From Ancylobacter mangrovi (GTDB taxonomy: Bacteria > Pseudomonadota > Alphaproteobacteria > Rhizobiales > Xanthobacteraceae), in contig NZ_JANTHZ010000001.1 in NCBI RefSeq assembly GCF_024752355.1, positions 620,001-684,000 on the forward strand: a stretch of DNA of 64,000 nt. Reading direction: 5' to 3'. The notes beneath the pieces were generated by a model. That model made no database searches and had not been told where the DNA came from. It saw only the letters and a program-made list of their open reading frames with translations. This document shows, piece by piece, positions 43,516-53,500 of this stretch (positions within the stretch are counted from its first letter, which is position 1; every line of letters starts with the position of its first letter). A program made the translations under genes and the position numbers.

Positions 43516-44418
43516 ATGCCGCAGCCATTGTTCATTCTCTGCCCGCCGCGCTCCTATTCCTCCATCGTCTGCGCGATGCTCGGCCAGCACCCCCAGTGCT
43601 ACGGCCTGCCGGAGCTCAACCTGTTCCTCGGCGATACGCTCGGCGAGATCTGGTACGGCACCGTGTTCATGCGCTCCTTCGGCAAGCACGGGCTGCTGCG
43701 CACGCTCGCCGAGCTGCATGACGGCGAGCAGACCGAGGACAGCGTCATCCGCGCCCAGAGCTGGATCGAGACAAGGCTGAACTGGCCGATCGCCAAGGTG
43801 TTCGCCCATATCCAGGAATGCGTGGGCGAGCGCATCCTGATCGACAAGAGCCCGAGCACGCTGTTCCGCCAGGAGGCGCTGGCGCGGGTGATGCTGAACT
43901 TCCCCGACGCCAGCCTGCTGCACCTCACCCGCCACCCGCGCGGCACCTCGGAATCGGTGATCGCACTGCGCGAGGGGCATGAGGGGCTGAAGTCGCTCAA
44001 CCAGGTGCTGAACGACAGCGACCGCAGCGACCCCGAGCGCATGTGGCGGCTCAGCCACGAGCTGGTGCTGGCCATGACCACCGGCCTGCCGCTCGGCCGC
44101 TACATGCGGCTGAAGGGCGAATGGCTGATGGCCAACCTTGCCGTCTACCTGCCGCAGATCTGCGACTGGCTCGACATACGCTCCGACGCGGACGCCATCC
44201 AGGCGATGATGCACCCCGAGACCTCGCCCTATGCCTGCCCGGGCCCGGCCAACGCGCCGCGCGGCAACGACCCGAACTTCCTCGAAAATCCCCGCCTCGA
44301 CCCGGAGCGCCTCGCGCGGCTGAAGGAGCCGAGGCTCGAGGGCGAGCTGTCATGGAACCCCGGCGCGCATTTCGACCCGCGCACCGTCGGTCTCGCAAAG
44401 AGGCTCGGCTACGCGTGA
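43516..44418 (+). CDS. PAPS-dependent sulfotransferase S3
   Basis: A 300-residue sulfotransferase. Motifs: phosphosulfate loop LFILCPPRSYSSIVCAML, shared HPQCYGLPELNLFLGDTLGE, LIDKSPSTLFRQE, 3'-phosphate motif LLHLTRHPRGTSESVI, and the C-terminal MMHPETSPYACPGPANAPRG, DPNFLENP and ELSWNPGAHFDPRTVGLAKRLGY. ATG 43516 has GGGAG at about 6 bases; the 165-base gap before it is GC-rich and holds no other gene. Its stop overlaps the P3 start by one base. Likely arose with S2 by duplication of a sulfotransferase-propeller pair. Confidence 0.85.
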   Translation: MPQPLFILCPPRSYSSIVCAMLGQHPQCYGLPELNLFLGDTLGEIWYGTVFMRSFGKHGLLRTLAELHDGEQTEDSVIRAQSWIETRLNWPIAKVFAHIQECVGERILIDKSPSTLFRQEALARVMLNFPDASLLHLTRHPRGTSESVIALREGHEGLKSLNQVLNDSDRSDPERMWRLSHELVLAMTTGLPLGRYMRLKGEWLMANLAVYLPQICDWLDIRSDADAIQAMMHPETSPYACPGPANAPRGNDPNFLENPRLDPERLARLKEPRLEGELSWNPGAHFDPRTVGLAKRLGYA

Positions 44419-45785
44419 TGTCCCGCCTGCTCGATTCGACGTGCTTCATCCGCGCCGCGCGCGGCGGCCTAGGCCGGCCCGACGCGGCCGGCGCGCAGGC
44501 GATGGCCGTGTTCGGCGGCGCGCTCTATGTCGGCACCGGCGCCCTCGCCGCCGGCGTCACGCCGCCCCCGGCGCGGCTGTTGCGCTTTGCCGGCGAAACG
44601 TGGCGGACCGTGCTGGAATCCCCCACCTCCGGCATGGCGGAGGAGCCGGCGGTCGACCTCAGGCTCGCCCCCGACCTGCTGGAGGCGCTGCACGCGCGCG
44701 AAGGCGGGGCGACGAGCTGCCCGGACGATGCCGGTTACGTGTCGCTCGCCGTATTCCAGGCGCCGGGCGAGAGCGCGCCCGCGCTTTATGTCGGCACCGC
44801 CTCACCCGCCGGCGGACGGGTGCTGCGCTCCGCCGACGGGGAGAGTTTCGAGCCGGCTTCGGAACCCGGTTTCGACCTGCCCGCCTATGCGGTGACGGCT
44901 CTGTGCGTGCATGACGGGCGGCTGTTCGCGGTCACGCGCGGCGCGCTCGACGGGCCGCTGGTGGATCTCGACGCCTCGGCCCTGCCGGTGGTGCATATGT
45001 GCCTCGACCCGCAGGCCGGGAGCTGGGACGAAGCCTCGCTGCCGGGCTTCGGCGACGAGGACAACATCGCCGTCACCGCCCTCGCCTCCTTCGACGGCTG
45101 GCTCTATGCCGGCACCGCGAACCCCGAGCGCGGCTTCCAGCTCTGGCGCACGCGCGCGCAGGGGGAGGCGCCGTTCGACTGGGAGCCGGTGATCGAGGAC
45201 GGCGCCTACGCCTTCACCGCCAACCATGCCGTCGCCGCGCTCGCCGTGTTCGGCGGCGCGCTCTATCTCGGCACCGCCACGCGCGCGCTCGGCTATGAGG
45301 AGGAGCCCGCGCTCGGCACCGACGCGGCCGAGCTGATCCGCCTCGACGCGGACGGCTCGTGGGACCTGATCGCCGGCCAGCCGCGCTTCACCCCGCTCGG
45401 GATCCGGGCGCCGCTCGCCATGATGGGCGCCGGCTTCGACGACCGCTACAACGCCGCCTTCGAGAGCCTGTGCGCGCATGACGGCGCGCTCTATCTCGGC
45501 ACCCGGCACTGGGGCGCCTTCGCCGCGCTGGCGCAGGAGGCGGGCCCGGTCGTCGGCGGCTACCAACTCTGGGCGAGTGCGGACGGGCTCGACTGGGAGC
45601 TGGTGCTGGAGGACGGCGCCGGCAATCCTGCCGAGGTCGCCCTCGCCAGCCTCGCCTCGACGCCCGAGGGGCTGTTCGCCGGCTCGGCCAATGTCGAGCC
45701 GCTGCTGAGCCTCGCCGCGGCGCTGCGCGAGCGCGACGATTCCATCGCCCCGCGCGCCGGCTTCGAAATACTGCGCGGGCGCTGA
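44418..45785 (+). CDS. Asp-box beta-propeller protein P3
   Basis: A 455-residue propeller, the clearest repeat pattern of the three: AMAVFGGALYVGTGALA, ALYVGTASPAGGRVLRSADGESFEPA, WLYAGTANPERGFQLWRTRAQGEA, ALYLGTATRALGYE, ALYLGTRHWGAF, YQLWASADGLDWELVLEDG and EGLFAGSANVEPLL, which suggests six or seven blades. No signal peptide or membrane segment. It overlaps S3 by one base and ends 13 bases from the stop of the convergent polyketide synthase gene, so the two operons are tail to tail. I know of no biochemical role for this subfamily. Confidence 0.72.
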   Translation: MSRLLDSTCFIRAARGGLGRPDAAGAQAMAVFGGALYVGTGALAAGVTPPPARLLRFAGETWRTVLESPTSGMAEEPAVDLRLAPDLLEALHAREGGATSCPDDAGYVSLAVFQAPGESAPALYVGTASPAGGRVLRSADGESFEPASEPGFDLPAYAVTALCVHDGRLFAVTRGALDGPLVDLDASALPVVHMCLDPQAGSWDEASLPGFGDEDNIAVTALASFDGWLYAGTANPERGFQLWRTRAQGEAPFDWEPVIEDGAYAFTANHAVAALAVFGGALYLGTATRALGYEEEPALGTDAAELIRLDADGSWDLIAGQPRFTPLGIRAPLAMMGAGFDDRYNAAFESLCAHDGALYLGTRHWGAFAALAQEAGPVVGGYQLWASADGLDWELVLEDGAGNPAEVALASLASTPEGLFAGSANVEPLLSLAAALRERDDSIAPRAGFEILRGR

Positions 45786-45798
45786 TCCGCGCAGCTTC

Positions 45799-48700
45799 TC
45801 AGAGGAACGCCGCCGCCCAGATCGAGCCGTCCTGCTCGGCCAGCGCGACGGGAATGCCGGCGACGCCCGGCCCGTCGACCATCGCCCCGCCCGGCGCCAG
45901 CGCGCGCACCGTAAAGGACAGCGGCGCGTGCGCGAACCCGGTGCCGAGCGCCTTGGCCGCCGCCTCCTTCGCGCACCAGGCGAGCGGCACCATCTCCGGC
46001 GGGATAGCCGCACGCTCGGCTTCGGAGAAGCCGCCGGCGAGGATGTCCGCCAGCCCCGCGCGGCCGCGCCGCTCGAGGTCCGCCCCGACGCCGGTGCCGG
46101 CCGGCGCGACGGTGGCGAACGCCTCGCCGTCGACATGGGAGACCGAGACCTCCGGCGGCGCGCCGAACAGCTCCAGCCCCTCGCCGGAGACCACCGGCCG
46201 CCCATCCTCCAGCGTGCGCACCACGATGTCGGCCGGCAGCAGCAGCGTGCCGGTCAGCCCGGCCCAATAGGTGCGCACCGACTCCTTGATCGCGATCCGC
46301 CCCATCAGCCAGTCGCTGCGCCGGCGCGGATTGGGCGGCAGCGCGGCCCATTCCACCCGCTCTTCGGCGCCGAGCACGGTGTGGGCGATCACCCGCCGCC
46401 AGATGCCGCCCGCATCGTCGAGGAAGCCGGCCGGAAAGGCCGGCACAGACCAGGCGATGGCGCCCTCCGGGAATGGCCCGGAAAAGGCGGCGGTGACGTC
46501 CTCGCCGTAGAAATTGTCGCGCGGCTGCCAGCGCGCCCGGCAGAAGCGGTGCGGCACGTCGAAGAAGCGGTCGCGCCAGCCGGTGGCGCGGAACAGCAGC
46601 CGCCCCTCGGCGTCGACGGCGGAGAAATCGCCGGAGAGGAAGCGCGCCCCACCCTCCCCCGACTCGAATGCCATGCGCCCGCCGATCCGCCCGCCGCCGG
46701 TGTCCTCGCGCCCGCCGCCGGGCAGGTCGATGCGCTCGATCCGCGAGGGGAAGGAGCTGAAATCGGTGCCGAAGCCCTGCGCGATCCAGAACGCGGTGAC
46801 ATGGCCGATGGCGTCGAGCAGCACGGGATTGAGCAGCAGCCCCGGCCATTCGCCGGCGCGGAAGAAACCTTCCAGCGGCGTGTCGGCGAGGCGCGCGTCG
46901 AGGCCGTGCTCGTTCCACGCAGTGAGCCCGTCGATGGAATGGTAGAGTGGGCCGTGGAACATGCCGGTCGTGTAGAGGTCCTCGTCGCGCCATTCCGGCG
47001 GGCGCGGCGCGCTCAAAGGGGCGACCTCGCCAGCCATGGCGTGCGGAGCGAACACCACTTCCGCATCGACCAGCGGCGAACCGTCCTCAGCCGCGACGCT
47101 GGCGGCGAAGCGGCGCTCGTCGGCGCTCGAGGGCAGCAGCGTAGCGGTCAGCACCAGACGGCGCCAGCCCTCGTCGAGCGCGACCCAGTTGTGCGCGCGC
47201 ACCTTCTCCAGCCGCGCCGGCGCCTCGCCCCGCCCGTCGAGCGCGCTCGCCACCTCGGCCAGCATCTCGAGGCTCACCGCGAGCGGCACCACCGGCAGCG
47301 CGGCGAGGTCCGGGTCGAGATCGGAGACGGTGGAGGCGTAGAGCACATGGTCGCGCACATAGGTGTCGGCCAGCGCGTCGACATCGCAGCTCGCGACCAG
47401 CCGGTCGGGGCCGTCCTCGATCAGCGCCTGCAGGAACGGATAGGCCGCCGGCCCCTCCTGCGCCTCCGCCTCACCGGCGCTCCAGCCGGCGCCGGCGACG
47501 GCAGCCCGGAGCACGTCGGCCTGCGTATCGAGGAACTGCTGCATCAGCGCGAAGTGCCCCATCAGCACCGCCTCCGCCCCCTCCCGCGCGGAAACGGCGT
47601 CGGCCACGGGCTGAAGATCCGCTGGCGCCCCGATCGCGGCAGGCGCTTCGGCGGGACCCGTGGGCAGCAGCGCCTGGCGGAGCTGCGAAATCTCGTCCGG
47701 CGCGAAGCGCATCATCGGCAGTGTGTTGGGTAACACCCGCTCGCGCTGGAGCGGCGCGCGGGCCGCGTCGAGATCGGCCGGCACCACCCCGCGCCGCGCA
47801 TAGAGCGCGCCGATATCAAGCCCGCGCCCGCTGGCCCAGATGCGCCCGAACGCGGAAAGCATCTGCCCGAGGCCGGCGCGCCGCCGGCTGTCGAGCGCGA
47901 TGGCGAGGGTCTCGCCCTGCGTGCCCTGCAGGATGTTGTCGATGAAGCCGGTGAGGTTCGCCGACGGGCCGACCTCGATGAAGGTGCGGAAGCCGTCGGC
48001 GTACATGCGCTCGATGGTCTCGGTGAAGCGCACGCGCGAGCGCCACTGTTCCGCCGCCAGCGCCTCGATCGCCACCGGCTCGTCGGGCATCGGCGCGGCG
48101 GTGGCGCAGGAATAGACCGGCACGCGCGGGGCGTGGAAGCCCATGTCGCGATAGGTGCCCTCCACCATCTCCGCGACCGGCGCGAAGAGCGGGGTGTGAT
48201 AGGGCCGGTCGAAGGGCAGAAAGGCACATAGCCCGCCCTCCCGGCCGAGCTCGCTGGCGATTGCCTCGAGCCGCGCGCGGTCGCCATAGAGCACGGTCTG
48301 CTGGCGGCAATTGTCGAGCGCAAGATGCACGCCCCCACCATCGGCCAGCGCCAGCATGCGCTCGCGCGGCACCGCGCCGACGGTGAGCAGCGCCCCGCCC
48401 TCGGCGTGGCCCGCGCCCTCCATGCCCTTGTAGAGCCGGTTCAGCTCGCGGATGTTGTGCTCGAGCCCGGCCCAGTCCTCGCTGCCGAACACACCGGCCG
48501 CGCGCAGCGCCGAGTGTTCGCCGCTGGAATGGCCGAGCATGGCGTCCGGCTCCAGCCCCACCGTGCGGGTGACGGCGAGCATCGCCTGGCTGGCGACGAA
48601 CACCGATTCCGAGCCCAGCTCCAGCCCGAACAGCGCCTCCTCCAGCCGCGCGCCCCAGGCGGGGTCGAGCGTGGTCGGCGGCGGGAAGATGCAGTCGCTG

Positions 48701-50574
48701 GGGCGGAAGCCGCGCGCATCGCCGAACAGCCCGTCCCAGAAGTCGAACCACTCGCGCGCCTCGGGGAAGGCGGTCAGCACGCCGGCCAGCATGCCCTGGT
48801 ACTGGCAGCCCTCGCCCGGGAACACGAAAGCGAGCCTGCCCTCGACCGGGGCGGGCGAGAAGAAGGCGTTGCCGCGCCCGTTGAGGGTCGATTTGCCGGC
48901 GGCGACGCGCGCCCGCGCCTTGGCGAGCCGGTCCTTCAGCTCCTCCACCGTCGACGCCACCACGGCGAGCCGCGCCGGCCCGGCGCCGGCCGCGCGCTCG
49001 GCGAGCGCGGCGCCGATCGCGGCGAGCGAGGCGCCCGCGAGCGGGCCGTCTAGCGCGGCCAAGAGCGCGTCGACCGACCCGGCGAGCGCCTCGGGCGTCT
49101 CGCCGGCCAGCACCACCAGCTCGGCGGAAAGAGCGCGCGGGCGCGGCGGGGCGGCGCTGGGCGGGGCCTCCTCCAGCACGGCGTGGGAATTGATGCCGCC
49201 GAAGCCGAAGGCGTTGACCGCCGCGCGGCGCTTCGCGCCCATGGGCTGCACCCAGGGCCGCGCCGCCGTGTTGACGTAGAGCCGCGTGGTCTCGATGCCG
49301 AGCTCCGGGTTGACCTCGTCGCACAGCGTCGGCGGCAGCACCTTGTGGTGCAGCGCCATCGCCGCCTTGATGAGGCCGGCCATGCCGGCGGCCGGGATAC
49401 AATGGCCGATCATCGACTTGACCGAGCCCAGCGCGGTGCGCGGCAGCCCTTCGAGGCGCGCGCCGAACACCTCGCGCAGCGCGGTGATCTCGGTGCGGTC
49501 GCCGAGCGGGATGCCGGTGCCGTGCGCCTCGACGAGGCCGATGCTGGCGGGATCGACCCCGGAAATGTCGAGCGCCCGGCGCATGGCGAGGATCTCGCCT
49601 TCGAGGCGCGGGGCGAGCAGGCCGCTGCCGCGCCCGTCGCTCGACTGGCCGACCGCCTTCACCACGGCGTAGATCTTGTCGCCGGCCGCGCGCGCGTCCT
49701 CGAGCCGCTTCAGCGCCACCATGCCGAGCCCCTCGCCCAGCAACGTGCCGTCGCCGCCGGAGGAGAAGGGGCGCACCCGCCCGCGCTTCGACAGCGCGCC
49801 GAGCTGGGTGAACACCATGTAGACCTCGGCCGGCAACGCGGCGTTGACCCCGCCCGCCAGCATCAGGTCGCTGCGCCCGCTGCGCAGTTCCTCCATGGCG
49901 ATGTTCACCGCCAGCAGCGAGGAGGCGCAGGCAGCGTCGATGATGTAGTTCGGCCCGCGCAGGTCGAGCTTGTTGGCGATGCGCCCGGTCATCACGTTGG
50001 GCACCAGCCCGGGCGCGATGTCGGCGTTGAAGGGTGGCAGCTTGGCGACCAGCGCCGCCTTCAGCGTCTCCAGCGCCTGCCCGTCCGCCTCCGGCAGCAG
50101 CGACCCGATCAGCGAGACCATCTGGTCGACGACGATGCCGTGCTGCACGACATTCGCGTTGCCGCGATGCAGATAGGTCGAATGGCCGAGGATGATGCCG
50201 CTATTGGTGTGGTCGTGGCCCTCGCCGAGATAGCCGGCATCGGCGAGCGCGGCCCGCGCCGCCTTCAGCGCCATGAACTGGTCGGGCTCGGAGCCGTCGA
50301 CCGAACTCGGCATGATGCCGAACTCCGTCGGGTCGAAGCGGAACAGGTCGCCGAGATAGCCGCCCGCGGAGGTGGTGATGCGGGTCGGGCCGGCGCCGGC
50401 GAGATAGCGCGCCGCGTCCCAGTCCGGCTGCGGCTCGCGCACCTGCTCCTCGCCGCGCAGGATGTTGGCGAAGAAGGCGTCCGGCCCCTCGGCGCCGGGG
50501 AAGACGCAGGAGATGCCGACGATGGCGATGTCGCCGTCGCTGCCGTCCTCGGGTTTCGCCGTCTGCATCAGCAT
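45799..50574 (-). CDS. PUFA-synthase-like megasynthase subunit 2: KS-AT-DH-PPTase
   Basis: A 1591-residue multidomain protein. Ketosynthase about 15-470 with DIAIVGISCVFPG, active Cys216 in IDAACASSLLAV, EAHGTG and IGHCIPAAG. Acyltransferase about 570-900 with FVFPGEGCQYQGML and Ser683 in GHSSGEHSAL. A linker holds the HFALMQQFLDTQ motif typical of Pfa-like proteins but no acyl carrier domain follows. A dehydratase-like double hotdog spans about 1060-1370 (RDHVLYASTV, FHGPLYHSIDG, DAIGH); its first motif departs from HxxxGxxxxP. A phosphopantetheinyl transferase ends the protein (GVGADLERR; Trp1533 in WCAKEAAAKALGTG). It follows subunit 1 by 21 bases. No thioesterase is present. Confidence 0.88.
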   Translation of the reverse strand: MLMQTAKPEDGSDGDIAIVGISCVFPGAEGPDAFFANILRGEEQVREPQPDWDAARYLAGAGPTRITTSAGGYLGDLFRFDPTEFGIMPSSVDGSEPDQFMALKAARAALADAGYLGEGHDHTNSGIILGHSTYLHRGNANVVQHGIVVDQMVSLIGSLLPEADGQALETLKAALVAKLPPFNADIAPGLVPNVMTGRIANKLDLRGPNYIIDAACASSLLAVNIAMEELRSGRSDLMLAGGVNAALPAEVYMVFTQLGALSKRGRVRPFSSGGDGTLLGEGLGMVALKRLEDARAAGDKIYAVVKAVGQSSDGRGSGLLAPRLEGEILAMRRALDISGVDPASIGLVEAHGTGIPLGDRTEITALREVFGARLEGLPRTALGSVKSMIGHCIPAAGMAGLIKAAMALHHKVLPPTLCDEVNPELGIETTRLYVNTAARPWVQPMGAKRRAAVNAFGFGGINSHAVLEEAPPSAAPPRPRALSAELVVLAGETPEALAGSVDALLAALDGPLAGASLAAIGAALAERAAGAGPARLAVVASTVEELKDRLAKARARVAAGKSTLNGRGNAFFSPAPVEGRLAFVFPGEGCQYQGMLAGVLTAFPEAREWFDFWDGLFGDARGFRPSDCIFPPPTTLDPAWGARLEEALFGLELGSESVFVASQAMLAVTRTVGLEPDAMLGHSSGEHSALRAAGVFGSEDWAGLEHNIRELNRLYKGMEGAGHAEGGALLTVGAVPRERMLALADGGGVHLALDNCRQQTVLYGDRARLEAIASELGREGGLCAFLPFDRPYHTPLFAPVAEMVEGTYRDMGFHAPRVPVYSCATAAPMPDEPVAIEALAAEQWRSRVRFTETIERMYADGFRTFIEVGPSANLTGFIDNILQGTQGETLAIALDSRRRAGLGQMLSAFGRIWASGRGLDIGALYARRGVVPADLDAARAPLQRERVLPNTLPMMRFAPDEISQLRQALLPTGPAEAPAAIGAPADLQPVADAVSAREGAEAVLMGHFALMQQFLDTQADVLRAAVAGAGWSAGEAEAQEGPAAYPFLQALIEDGPDRLVASCDVDALADTYVRDHVLYASTVSDLDPDLAALPVVPLAVSLEMLAEVASALDGRGEAPARLEKVRAHNWVALDEGWRRLVLTATLLPSSADERRFAASVAAEDGSPLVDAEVVFAPHAMAGEVAPLSAPRPPEWRDEDLYTTGMFHGPLYHSIDGLTAWNEHGLDARLADTPLEGFFRAGEWPGLLLNPVLLDAIGHVTAFWIAQGFGTDFSSFPSRIERIDLPGGGREDTGGGRIGGRMAFESGEGGARFLSGDFSAVDAEGRLLFRATGWRDRFFDVPHRFCRARWQPRDNFYGEDVTAAFSGPFPEGAIAWSVPAFPAGFLDDAGGIWRRVIAHTVLGAEERVEWAALPPNPRRRSDWLMGRIAIKESVRTYWAGLTGTLLLPADIVVRTLEDGRPVVSGEGLELFGAPPEVSVSHVDGEAFATVAPAGTGVGADLERRGRAGLADILAGGFSEAERAAIPPEMVPLAWCAKEAAAKALGTGFAHAPLSFTVRALAPGGAMVDGPGVAGIPVALAEQDGSIWAAAFL

Positions 50575-50595
50575 GGGAAGGGTCCGTCCGGCCGC

Positions 50596-53500
50596 CTAGA
50601 CGCGGATCTCGCCGACATAGCCGCGCAGCCGGTTGAGCGCGGCATTGGCGGTGCTTTCCAGTTCCTCGATCACGAAGACCGGGGCGCCGGCCGCGTCGAG
50701 CACGGCGACATCCGCCGCCACCTGGTGCTCGCCGAGGCCCGGCTGCACCGCGAACAGCATGCGCGCCGGCGCGCCCGCACCGGCGAAGCGGCGCACCCGG
50801 CCGAAGCGGTTCGGCAGCGCCGCCGCGTCGCGCTGCACGCAGGACCACACCCAGGCAAGCTGGGCGGCGACGTCGACCAGCGCCGGGTCGAACAGCCAGG
50901 CCGCGCCCGGCTGCGCCCCGGCGACGAAGTCGCCCACCGGGCCCGGCCGGATGTCGGCGACGATGCCGCTGTCGTCGAGCCCCACCAGCTTCGTCGCCGC
51001 CTGGAAACACGGCCCGTGGAACAGCATGTCGCGATAGGCCTCGCGCGCGCCGAACGGGGCCGGCGCCGGCGCGAGGCTCCAGCCGAGCGGCTCGCCGCGC
51101 GGCAGCTCGTCGGTGATCTTCAGCGAGACCCGGTAATGGGCGCGCCCGCCGGGCGAGCGCAGTTCCACCGAGGCGCCGAACCCGCTGGCGTCGCCATGCT
51201 CGCTGCCGAGCACCTGCATCTCGATCGCGCGCGGCGCGTCCTCGTCGAACTTCAGCCCGGCGAGCAGGCGCAGCTCCGTGACCTCGCAGACCTGCCAGCC
51301 CGGCCACACGGCGGCGCAGGCTTCGGCCGCCATCTCCAGCGCCACGGCGGCGGGCAGCACCGGCACGCCGTCGATGCGGTGCTGTTCGAGATAGAGGTCG
51401 TGCGGCAGGCTCAGCGTGCGCGCGAGCAGGCGCCCGCCGCGTGCGCCGGGGCCGATCTGCGCCCCCGCGACCAGCGGCAGGAAGGGGAAGGTGAGCGCCT
51501 CCGCCGCCGCGGGGGCGAGGATCGGCCCGGCTGGGCGTGCGGCGACCGGCGGCGCGGCAACTGGCGCGGCCGGCATCGCCGGCAGAGGGAGATTGCCCAT
51601 CTCGGCCTCGTGACGCTCCCACGGACCCTCGCCGATGACGATCTCGACGTCCTCCAGCGGTCCGCGCAGGATCTCGTCGAGGCAGGCGAGCGCCCCGGCT
51701 TCGGGCGGCACCAGCCCGACGCCCTTGGCCTCGAACTTGCGCCGGGTCTCCTCCGACACCATGCCCGGCCCGTGCCGCGTGCCCAGCCACGGCCCCCAGT
51801 TCAGCACAGCGACCTTGACCTCGGCCGGCCACAGCGCGCGAAGCTGGCTGCCGAGCCGGTTCAGCAATTCGTTGGCGGCGGCATAGTCGCTCTGGCCGGA
51901 ATTGCCGTAGCGCCCGGCCACCGAGCCGAACATGACGAAGAAGCGCAACAGCGCCGGGTCGACCGCCGCCGCCAGCGCCAGCGCGCTCTGCGCCTTCGTC
52001 TCGACCACGCGGGCCCAGCTCGCCGGGTCCTTGTCGACGATCAGCCGGTCCTCGATCACGCCGGCGCCGTGCAACACGCCGTCGAGACGGCCGAACTCCT
52101 CGACGATGCCGTGAACCAGTCCGGCCGCGGCGACCGCCTCGCTCACATCGGCGATGCGGTAGACCACCCGCGCACCCGCGGCCTCGAACTCGGCGAGGTT
52201 GGCGCGGATCTCGCGCTCGCGCAGGAGCGCCTGCATGGTGCGCTCCATCTCGGCCGGCTTGGGAACGGTACCGGCGGCGCGCGCCTGCGCGATCAGCACG
52301 GCACGCAGCGCGGCGGGCGTCGCCGCCTCGCGGAAGGCGGGGTCCTCCGGCCCGGGCAGCGGGCTGCGCCCGCACAGCACCAGCGTGACGCCCGGCTCGG
52401 CGAGCGGGCGCAGCGTCTCGGCGGTGATGCCGCGCGCCCCGCCGGTGGCGAGCACCACCGCGCCGGCGCCGAGCGCCGCACGCGCCGGCAGCGCCTCGAC
52501 CGCGGCGGCCTCGGTGCGGAAGATGGTGCGACGGCCGCCCGGATAGCCGACCTCGCGGCGCCCGCCGGAGGCTAGCTCGGCCAGCAGCGCGTCGGCGAGC
52601 GTCGCCGCCGGCAGCGCGGGATCGAGGTCGACCGCCTTGACCAGCGCGTTCGGCCATTCCTCCTGCGCCGATTTGGCGAGGCCTGGCCCGCCGCCCTGCA
52701 GCGAGATTCCCCCCAGTGTCGCGCCGCGGCCGAAGGCGCCGCCGAGGCCAGAGACGAGGATCACCCGTCCGCCCTGCGAAAGGGAGGCTCCGAAGCGCGA
52801 CAGCAGCCGGTGCGCCAGCGCCTCGTTGACGGCAATCTGCCCCTTCCACGCGACGAGCGCCTCGCCCGGCGGCAGCACCGGGCTCGCCAGCGGGGCGAGA
52901 TGGACCAGGCCGGCGAGCGGGCCCTCCGCGCCGGGCGCCGCGTCGGGCAAGGCATCGGGCGCGAGCACCTGCGCGGTGCCGCCGGCCGCCGTGATCCTGT
53001 CGGCGAGGGCGGAGGCGACGCCGCGCCCGTCATCGGTGATGAGATAGAGGCCCGGCGGCAGCGTGCCCGCCACCGACAGATCTTCCAGATGCGCCTTGAC
53101 GACGAACCGGGGCGGACGGGCGCTTGTCGCGGGGGCGACGGCATCCGACCCGGTATGGTCAAAAGGGCGGGCGGCTCCGGCGACCGCGCCTCCAACCGCG
53201 CCTTCAAGACAGTCGGCCATGGCCTGCAGCGTGCGGCAGGCATTGAGCTTCTCGCCCAGCCCGTCGGTCGAGGTGACCGCGCCGGACGGCAGGCTCTTCA
53301 CCAGCGCACCAACGATCTCGACCCGCTTGATCGAGTCGATGCCGAGATCGGCCTCGAGCTTCTGGTCAAGCCCGAGCATGTCGCGCGGATAGCCGGTGCG
53401 CTCCTCCACCAGGCCGAGCAGCAGGTCCATCAGCGCCGGACCGCCGGCGGGCGCGGGAGCCGCCGCGACAGGAGCTGCCGCAACGGGTGCGGGCGCCGGA

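Noticed and set aside
49183-52575. Second long plus-strand frame antisense to both megasynthase genes
   Set aside because: Same compositional artefact; no recognisable domain and it crosses the true intergenic gap at 50575-50595.
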